NCBI GenBank assembly: GCA_013043685.1
Contig: JABDNT010000016.1
Location: forward strand, 1-64,000
Reading direction: 5' to 3'
Length of the DNA stretch: 64,000 bases
Origin: Flavobacteriaceae bacterium
GTDB taxonomy: Bacteria; Bacteroidota; Bacteroidia; Flavobacteriales; Flavobacteriaceae
Part shown: positions 58,921 through 64,000 of the stretch, piece after piece
Numbering within the stretch: the first letter of the stretch is position 1
Layout: each line of letters begins with the position of its first letter
Program-made: the position numbers and the translations under genes
The notes under the pieces: generated by a model
What the model was told of the DNA's origin: nothing
The model's input: the letters and a program-made list of their open reading frames with translations, nothing else
The model's database searches: none

Positions 58921-60674
58921 AAAAAACAGTCAATATAAATTTAGCAGGCACTTTTTTCCACATCGATGAAGATGCCTATGCCAAACTACAACGCTATCTG
59001 GAGGCGATTAAAAGATCCCTCTCAGATCCGCAAGGAAGTGATGAGATCTTACGGGATATAGAAGCCCGTATTGCTGAGCTGTTTTCTGAAAAAATAGAAA
59101 ATAATTCGCAGGTAATCTCAATCAAAGAACTAGACGAGGTGATCGCAGTAATGGGTCAACCCGAAGATTATATGGTAGATGAAGAGATCTTTGAAGATAC
59201 TCCTCCTTCTGCTAAAAGAAAGACGCGTTCTTCATACAAACAACTCTTCCGTGATATCGACAATAAATTTATCGCGGGTGTTTCCTCCGGTCTTGGACAT
59301 TATCTGGGATTGGACGCCATTTGGGTACGTTTGTTATGGGTACTACTAACAGTCTTCTCCAGTGGAGTCTTTGTTGTTATCTATATTTTATTCTGGATCC
59401 TGGTTCCCGCTGCGGAATCTACTTCAGATAAACTTAAAATGACGGGGGAGCCTGTGAATATCTCGAATATTGAAAAAAAGTTCAAGGAAGGGTATGAAAC
59501 TGTCGCGGATAAGGTAAAAAACGCTGACTATGACAAATACGGGGAGAAAGTAAAAAGCAGCGGTACAAGCTTCTTTGATGCCCTGGGTAATATCCTTCTT
59601 ACTATCCTTAAAATATTTGTCAAGTTTTTCGGTATTATCTTAATTATTACAGCCTTGTCTACTCTTGTTGGCTTAATCGTAGGGCTTTTCACCCTCGGTT
59701 CGGTTGATATTTGGGGACAGGGAGAATTGCTGGATTATTTCACGGCAGTAGATACATCGAATACACCTATTTGGCTGCTATCATTAATACTATTGTTTGC
59801 TGTAGGTATTCCATTCTTTGTACTTTTTATTTTAGGCCTTAAACTCCTAATCAGCAATCTGAAATCTATTGGTACGACCGCCAAAATAGTATTACTCGTG
59901 TTATGGGTAGCCTCTTTAGTTGGTTTGGGAATCATCGGAGTACGCCAGGCAACTCAGCAGGCGTACAACGGTGATTTCATCGCCCAGAATGAGCTACAGG
60001 TTATTCCGGGAGATACACTTGCCTTAGCCATGAGAGCGGACGATCGCTATAGCTATAATGTCTATAGAGGAGGAGGTATTAGAATTGAGTTCGATGAAAA
60101 TGATGAAAAGATCATCTATTCGAATGATATTCGCCTGATAGTTCGTTCCACAACCGATCCGACGGCTAAACTAGTAATAGAAAGACACGCCAAGGGAAGT
60201 AGTTACAATGACGCCAAAGAGAGGGCTGAAGCTATCGATTACAACTATTCATTTGAGAATGGCACACTACTTTTGGACGGATTCTTTACCACCGATTTTG
60301 ATAACAAGTATCAGGATCAGGAGATGGATCTCATCCTGTATTTACCGGAAGGATCAGTACTCATTGCCGATGATAACACCTACTCTTTCCATCGTAATTA
60401 CGCATCTTCCAGAGATATTCTGAATAACGGAGACGAAGGACAATATTTACGTATCCTGAAAAATAAAACCGAATGTCTTGATTGTCCGGAAGGAGAAAAT
60501 GAATTTGAAACTTCCACGGAAGTCGAAGGATGGGAACAGGAAGTCATTGAAAGTGTGGACGATGATGACGCTATGCCATCTGAGAACATTTCAGAGGATA
60601 TTATACCAGATGAAATTGAAGAGACGGTGGTAGAAACCGATTCAACAGAATTTAATAATGATCAAATCAACTAA
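58917..60674 (+). CDS. PspC domain membrane protein with C-terminal beta domain
   Basis: A 585-aa protein. An N-terminal soluble region (1-100, with AYAKLQRYLEAIKRSLSDPQGSDEILRDIEARIAELF) resembles anti-sigma/PspC-associated segments. The PspC domain (~110-165) is YKQLFRDIDNKFIAGVSSGLGHYLGLDAIWVRLLWVLLTVFSSGVFVVIYILFWILVP. Further membrane segments lie at ~230-265, 285-310 and 325-345. The last ~230 residues are extracytoplasmic, with beta-rich repeats similar in style to the head-GIN domain (LVIERHAKGSSYNDAKERAEAI). It is part of the envelope-stress operon, between PadR and head-GIN genes. Role is inferred from phage-shock PspC, which senses membrane stress. Confidence 0.88.
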   Translation: MKKTVNINLAGTFFHIDEDAYAKLQRYLEAIKRSLSDPQGSDEILRDIEARIAELFSEKIENNSQVISIKELDEVIAVMGQPEDYMVDEEIFEDTPPSAKRKTRSSYKQLFRDIDNKFIAGVSSGLGHYLGLDAIWVRLLWVLLTVFSSGVFVVIYILFWILVPAAESTSDKLKMTGEPVNISNIEKKFKEGYETVADKVKNADYDKYGEKVKSSGTSFFDALGNILLTILKIFVKFFGIILIITALSTLVGLIVGLFTLGSVDIWGQGELLDYFTAVDTSNTPIWLLSLILLFAVGIPFFVLFILGLKLLISNLKSIGTTAKIVLLVLWVASLVGLGIIGVRQATQQAYNGDFIAQNELQVIPGDTLALAMRADDRYSYNVYRGGGIRIEFDENDEKIIYSNDIRLIVRSTTDPTAKLVIERHAKGSSYNDAKERAEAIDYNYSFENGTLLLDGFFTTDFDNKYQDQEMDLILYLPEGSVLIADDNTYSFHRNYASSRDILNNGDEGQYLRILKNKTECLDCPEGENEFETSTEVEGWEQEVIESVDDDDAMPSENISEDIIPDEIEETVVETDSTEFNNDQIN

Positions 60675-60703
60675 TTGCCGAAAGGCAGAAAATCTCATTA
60701 ATC

Positions 60704-61423
60704 ATGAAAACACTTCAAATTTTAATCGCCTTTGTAGCAGCTGCAACTCTTAGCAGTTGTAATTTCGACATCAGCATTGGCCAGGTTGATGGAAATGGTA
60801 ACGTTGTTACAGAAGAGCGTAACGTGGCCGATTTCAGCAAAGTAAAAGGCTCTGCGGGAATAGATGTATACCTCACTGAAGGAAACGAGAGCAAAATCGT
60901 TGTAGAAGCCGATGAAAACCTAATGGAACTAATAGAAACCACTGTTGAAGGTGGAAAACTTCGTATCAGATCGAACCAAAATATAGGTAGAGCGAAGTCA
61001 AAAAAGGTACATGTCACCTACGTAAATCTAACCAGTATTGAAGCGAGCAGCGGTGCCGATGTCATAGGAAATTCTGTGATAAAAAGCGAGTCACTCGATC
61101 TCGATTCCAGTAGTGGAGCTGATCTCGAACTGGAAATCCTTTCGAAAGAGGTATTTGCCGTAACCAGCAGTGGTAGCGATATGAAATTATCTGGTAAGGC
61201 TACTACCTTGCGCGCCAAGGCTTCCAGTGGAAGTGATCTCGATGCTAAGGAACTCATAGTTGCTACTTGCAATGCCGATGCATCCAGTGGAGCTGATATT
61301 AAAGTGAACGTAAAAGATCGACTAACTGCCGAAGCTTCCAGCGGAGGTGATGTGCATTACTATGGTGATCCGGCTGCTGTATCCAATAATAGCGGTAGTA
61401 CAGGAAGCGTACATAAAATGTAA
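60704..61423 (+). CDS. Head-GIN domain (DUF2807) lipoprotein
   Basis: A 239-aa exported protein: signal peptide with lipobox ATLSSC (lipid Cys19), then a parallel beta-helix-like DUF2807 domain (~30-225) with the recurrent pattern SSGADV/SSGSDL (for example SIEASSGADVIG, LDLDSSSGADLELEIL, VTSSGSDMKLSG, AKASSGSDLDAKEL, ADASSGADIKV). These are adhesin-like auto-transporter-style repeats; the function is unknown. It ends GSVHKM. The gene follows PspC by 29 bp and probably closes the operon. Confidence 0.9.
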   Translation: MKTLQILIAFVAAATLSSCNFDISIGQVDGNGNVVTEERNVADFSKVKGSAGIDVYLTEGNESKIVVEADENLMELIETTVEGGKLRIRSNQNIGRAKSKKVHVTYVNLTSIEASSGADVIGNSVIKSESLDLDSSSGADLELEILSKEVFAVTSSGSDMKLSGKATTLRAKASSGSDLDAKELIVATCNADASSGADIKVNVKDRLTAEASSGGDVHYYGDPAAVSNNSGSTGSVHKM

Positions 61424-61449
61424 ATTAAAGAAACGCCAACCACCTAGTT

Positions 61450-61485
61450 GAAACCCGAAGTAATGTCCATAGTGCTTCGGGTTTC
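61450..61485 (+). terminator. Long hairpin after head-GIN gene, possible terminator
   Basis: An 11-bp stem gaaacccgaag / cttcgggtttc with a 14-nt loop. The T run that usually follows is missing (cacatt), so it could be an eroded terminator or an RNA stability hairpin. Confidence 0.45.
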
Positions 61486-61501
61486 ACATTAAATCAGGAA
61501 T

Positions 61502-61987
61502 ATGAAAGTGCTTATTTTTTTTCTTCTGACTCTCTCCTTCGGAATACACGCACAGGTAGATCGTGATTCCGAATTGTTCAAAACACTACAACAAAAGGAC
61601 AGCCTTATTTTTAAACGAGGATTTAACCATTGTGAACTAGAGGTATTTATAGATTTTATCGCAGAAGACCTGGAGTTTTACCATGATAAGGCTGGTATCA
61701 CCAATAACAAAGCAGCATTCGTAAAACAATTTAAAAACGGTATTTGCGGCAACCCGGACTTTTCAGCCAGGAGGGAACTTATCCAGGGAAGTCTTGAAGT
61801 ATATCCATTATACGACAATGGCAATCTCTATGGTGCCCTTCAGAAAGGAATCCACAAATTTTATGCGAAGCCTAAAGACAAACCCGAAATAACAGGCAGC
61901 ACTGCCAGATTTACACATCTTTGGTTGCTTCTTGAGGGCGAATGGATTTTAAAACGAGTACTTAGTTACAATCATTTAATAAAATAA
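61502..61987 (+). CDS. Exported NTF2-like / DUF4440 protein
   Basis: A 161-aa protein with signal peptide (1-18, ending GIHAQ). The mature part fits the NTF2-like DUF4440 fold: SELFKTLQQKDSLIFKRGFNHCELEVFIDFIAEDLEFYHDKAGITNNKAAFVKQFKNGI and GSTARFTHLWLLLEGEWILKRVLSYNH. Such proteins bind small ligands in a cone-shaped pocket; enzymatic activity is not implied. A bidirectional terminator separates it from trxB, which is convergent. Confidence 0.86.
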   Translation: MKVLIFFLLTLSFGIHAQVDRDSELFKTLQQKDSLIFKRGFNHCELEVFIDFIAEDLEFYHDKAGITNNKAAFVKQFKNGICGNPDFSARRELIQGSLEVYPLYDNGNLYGALQKGIHKFYAKPKDKPEITGSTARFTHLWLLLEGEWILKRVLSYNHLIK

Positions 61988-61989
61988 AA

Positions 61990-62014
61990 AAAGCCGAAGA
62001 GATTCTTCGGCTTT
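61990..62014 (+). terminator. Bidirectional terminator between DUF4440 gene and trxB
   Basis: A 10-bp stem (61990-61999 with 62005-62014, aaagccgaag / cttcggcttt) with a 5-nt loop. The A-run on the left gives a U tract for the minus-strand transcript. Confidence 0.85.
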
Positions 62015-62035
62015 CAACTTAATATGGACGTAATA

Positions 62036-62998
62036 TTATGTGGTTACCTCGGCTTCTATAGTTTGTAAATAACGCTCTGCATCCAGCGCAGCCATGCAAC
62101 CCGTTCCCGCAGCAGTAACCGCTTGCCTGTATTCTTTATCCTGAACATCACCACTTGCAAAAACTCCCGGTTTATTCGTTTTGGTATTTTTACCATTGGT
62201 AATAATATAACCTGTATCGTCCATCTCGAGTTGCCCTTTGAATATCCCGGTATTCGGTGTGTGGCCAATTGCGATGAATAATCCGGTAATTGGAATCTCT
62301 TCGGTCTCTCCGGTCACATTGTTCTTGATCCGCAATCCTTCAACAACCATATCGCCCAGGACCTCATCAACCTCAGAATTATAACGCAGATCGATATTTT
62401 TAGCCGCGGTTACACGATGCTGCATCGCCTTGGAAGCACGCATTACGTCGCGTCGAACCAACATGGTCACTTTATTACAAATGTTGGCCAGATACGTAGC
62501 TTCTTCAGCTGCGGTATCACCACCACCAACTATAGCTACATCCTGACCTTTGTAAAAGAATCCATCACAAACCGCACAGGCGGATACTCCTCCGCCTCTA
62601 AGTCTTTGCTCACTTGGAAGGCCAAGATATCTGGCCGTTGCACCAGTTGAAATAATTACGGTCTCGGCTTCAATTTCTTTAGTGTTATCTACAACAGCTT
62701 TATGAATTCCCCCAACCTCATCACTAAATTCCACAGATGTAACCATACCAATGCGTACCTCGGTTCCAAATCGTTCTGCCTGTTGCTGAAGTTGTACCAT
62801 CATGGTTGGTCCGTCTACGCCTTCAGGATAGCCCGGAAAATTATCTACTTCCGTAGTTGTGGTTAATTGTCCTCCAGGTTCCAATCCTGTGTATAGAACC
62901 GGTTTCAGGTCAGCACGGGCAGCATAAATTGCCGCAGTATAGCCCGCTGGACCAGAACCTATTATAAGACATTTTACTCTTTCAATTTGATCTGACAT
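62036..62998 (-). CDS. trxB: Thioredoxin reductase
   Basis: NADPH-dependent flavoenzyme, 320 aa, that reduces thioredoxin. FAD motif CLIIGSGPAGYTAAIYAARA (~10-29), NADPH motif VAIVGGGDTAAEEA (~154-167), the redox-active pair CAVC (Cys141 and Cys144) within SACAVCDGFFYKG, and the second FAD site VFASGDVQDKEYRQAVTAAGTGCMAALDAERYL. The length is typical for the low-molecular-weight type. The start ATG at 62996-62998 gives MSDQIERVKCLIIGSG. It acts in the cytoplasm, complementing the OxyR and OsmC genes in the window but not in an operon with them. Confidence 0.96.
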   Translation of the reverse strand: MSDQIERVKCLIIGSGPAGYTAAIYAARADLKPVLYTGLEPGGQLTTTTEVDNFPGYPEGVDGPTMMVQLQQQAERFGTEVRIGMVTSVEFSDEVGGIHKAVVDNTKEIEAETVIISTGATARYLGLPSEQRLRGGGVSACAVCDGFFYKGQDVAIVGGGDTAAEEATYLANICNKVTMLVRRDVMRASKAMQHRVTAAKNIDLRYNSEVDEVLGDMVVEGLRIKNNVTGETEEIPITGLFIAIGHTPNTGIFKGQLEMDDTGYIITNGKNTKTNKPGVFASGDVQDKEYRQAVTAAGTGCMAALDAERYLQTIEAEVTT

Positions 62999-63099
62999 GT
63001 TCCTTTTTTATCTGGTTTCTTTCAGGGTAAAAGTAGTAACTTTCCTTAAAACCTTACAGTAAAAGTTATCAATAAAAATCATCGATTTATTAAGAAATA

Positions 63100-63558
63100 C
63101 TATTTCCGGGCAACACGAGGAAAAAAGCGTCCGGCAACTTTTCGATAGTCTCTGTATTCCGGAAACCTTTTAATAAGTAATTTTTCTTCTAACTCGGTTT
63201 TAAAGTAGAACACGACGATAAGAATAACCGTTATGACAAGTCGTCCCATCGAACCGGAATACAGCCCGTAGGTGAACATGAGTGCAATGATGCCGGTATA
63301 AATAGGATGTCTTATATGGCGATAGATCCCATTGGACACTAAACTTGAATTTCTCCTAGGAGATGGAAAGGGTGTGAGGTTTTCATTAAGATTTATAACT
63401 CCCATTGTAATGATCACAGCGGCAACGAAACCTAGTATGAGAAGAAATATATCTATCCACGAAGGTAAATCGATCTTGTAATCAATAATTTTGAAATTAA
63501 TGATATACAGTGCGAAAAGCACGAACTGGATTAAAACAAAACCTATATCTCTTTTCAT
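63100..63558 (-). CDS. Isoprenylcysteine carboxyl methyltransferase family (PEMT/NnrU-like) membrane protein
   Basis: A 152-aa membrane protein from the ATG at 63556-63558 (MKRDIGFVLIQFVLFALYIINF); an upstream in-frame ATG at 63591 adds MFMQENFALRK. Membrane segments at ~6-24, 35-60 and ~95-125. The SAM-binding signature is SNGIYRHIRHPIYTGIIALMFTYGLYSG (~75-103), and the tail EEKLLIKRFPEYRDYRKVAGRFFPRV closes the methyltransferase-like domain. The true methyl acceptor is unknown, since prenylated proteins are not typical in bacteria. Confidence 0.85.
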   Translation of the reverse strand: MKRDIGFVLIQFVLFALYIINFKIIDYKIDLPSWIDIFLLILGFVAAVIITMGVINLNENLTPFPSPRRNSSLVSNGIYRHIRHPIYTGIIALMFTYGLYSGSMGRLVITVILIVVFYFKTELEEKLLIKRFPEYRDYRKVAGRFFPRVARK

Positions 63559-63685
63559 TTTTCGAAGCGCAAAGTTTTCCTGCATGAACAAATTTAATCA
63601 ATTAAACAAGCCGATGATTCTGGAAAGAGCTATACTCTTCCCTGGCGCATTTAAGTATGCCTGTCTTGATATTGACAATAATCAG

Positions 63686-63715
63686 TTAAACTTAATCTGG
63701 AATCATTTATATTTA
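63686..63715 (+). promoter_or_regulatory. Promoter candidate before universal stress protein gene
   Basis: A -33-like TTA at 63686-63688 and a -7-like TATATTTA at 63708-63715, 19 bp apart, resemble the Bacteroidota promoter (TTG-N19-TAnnTTTG). The -7 box ends 17 bp before ATG 63733. Confidence 0.4.
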
Positions 63716-63732
63716 GTTCATAATCCAGAGAT

Positions 63733-64000
63733 ATGAAAAACATATTGTTGCCCACCGATTTCTCCCAGAATTCGTACCATGCGATGGATTACGCCATGAA
63801 ATATTTCACGGGTACGAAAATCAACTTTGTGGTATTAAATATCCAGAAATCTTCTGAATACATCATGGATGATCTGATGACCGCATCTCCCGGAACTTCT
63901 GTTCACGAAGCAATTTCAGGTGACAATACAGAGAAACTCCGTGAACTGGTAGATCGTTACAAGGAGAACTATGCAGATGAAGATTTCAGCTTCGAATCCA
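63733..64000 (+). CDS. Universal stress protein family (cut by window end)
   Basis: The ATG at 63733 opens MKNILLPTDFSQNSYHAMDYAMKYF, the classical UspA N-terminus, including PTDFS. About 89 residues are visible, ending in a charged helix (EKLRELVDRYKENYADEDFSFES). Family proteins bind ATP through a GX2GX9G motif located further on, outside the window. Whether it is a single or double-Usp protein cannot be told. Confidence 0.87.
   Translation, partial: MKNILLPTDFSQNSYHAMDYAMKYFTGTKINFVVLNIQKSSEYIMDDLMTASPGTSVHEAISGDNTEKLRELVDRYKENYADEDFSFES

Noticed and set aside
1-64000. tRNA, rRNA, CRISPR arrays, prophage or intact insertion sequences
   Set aside because: Reading all spacers showed no cloverleaf, no regular spaced repeats, and no transposase or integrase genes.

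Overview
The window is a contiguous piece of a Bacteroidota chromosome, almost certainly a marine member of the Flavobacteriaceae. The evidence is the low-to-mid GC content, two proteases and a DUF1028 protein with type IX secretion (T9SS) C-terminal sorting domains, SusC-like carboxypeptidase-regulatory/TonB receptors, LytS/LytTR sensor pairs with 2TM-domain proteins, a LETM1-related protein, head-GIN/PspC/PadR genes, and AT-rich promoters with a TAnnTTTG-like -7 box. No genus is proposed. I saw no rRNA, tRNA, CRISPR array, prophage or complete insertion sequence. The window starts inside a histidine kinase gene and ends inside a universal stress protein gene.

Layout. 1-7.9 kb: LytS-type kinase (cut), penicillin-binding-like serine hydrolase, outer-membrane beta-barrel receptor, and a VWA/AAA+ ATPase pair. 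8-15.6 kb: a plus-strand run with a huge BNR/sortilin-like secreted protein, an S9 peptidase lipoprotein, DUF2490, a hydrolase-OsmC fusion and a YdeI-like protein. 15.7-21.6 kb: Cu/Zn superoxide dismutase lipoprotein, a small membrane protein, a decayed VOC fragment, GNAT acetyltransferase, a SUMF1-fold protein packed against a MORN/PD40 protein and an alpha/beta hydrolase, then a ClbS/DfsB-like protein. 21.6-21.95 kb is a non-coding spacer with a 44-47 bp direct repeat. 21.9-31.3 kb (minus): two tandem M36 metalloproteases, then a TPR lipoprotein and a DUF4331 protein split over two genes. 31.4-32.6 kb: LETM1-related protein. 32.7-36.9 kb (minus): a sensory cassette with a TPR protein, a LytS kinase fused to a 2TM domain, four stand-alone 2TM proteins and a LytTR response regulator. 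37-39.7 kb (minus): TonB receptor plus DUF2141 protein. 39.9-48 kb: mixed housekeeping and signalling genes, including DUF1028, a class III cyclase, an internally repeated secreted protein, NDH-2, an ECF sigma factor with a membrane partner, PlsC, a Nudix hydrolase and a cyclophilin. 48-54.9 kb: RDD gene divergent from a tightly overlapping SpoIIM / membrane protein / DUF4129 / DUF4350 / MoxR / DUF58 operon. 55-57.8 kb: DoxX, DUF2141, OxyR and small genes. 57.9-61.4 kb: DUF4870 / 59-aa protein / PadR / PspC / head-GIN envelope operon. 62-64 kb: thioredoxin reductase, isoprenylcysteine methyltransferase-like protein and universal stress protein.

Themes. Oxidant handling recurs (SOD, OsmC, OxyR with both redox cysteines at positions 199 and 208, TrxB), but these genes are not one operon. 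Two independent MoxR-type ATPase systems are present. The least explained structure is the 2TM cassette between a LytS kinase and its LytTR regulator, with one 2TM domain fused in frame to the kinase. Several small genes (35, 59 and 61 aa) and a pseudogene remnant were found by reading the spacers.
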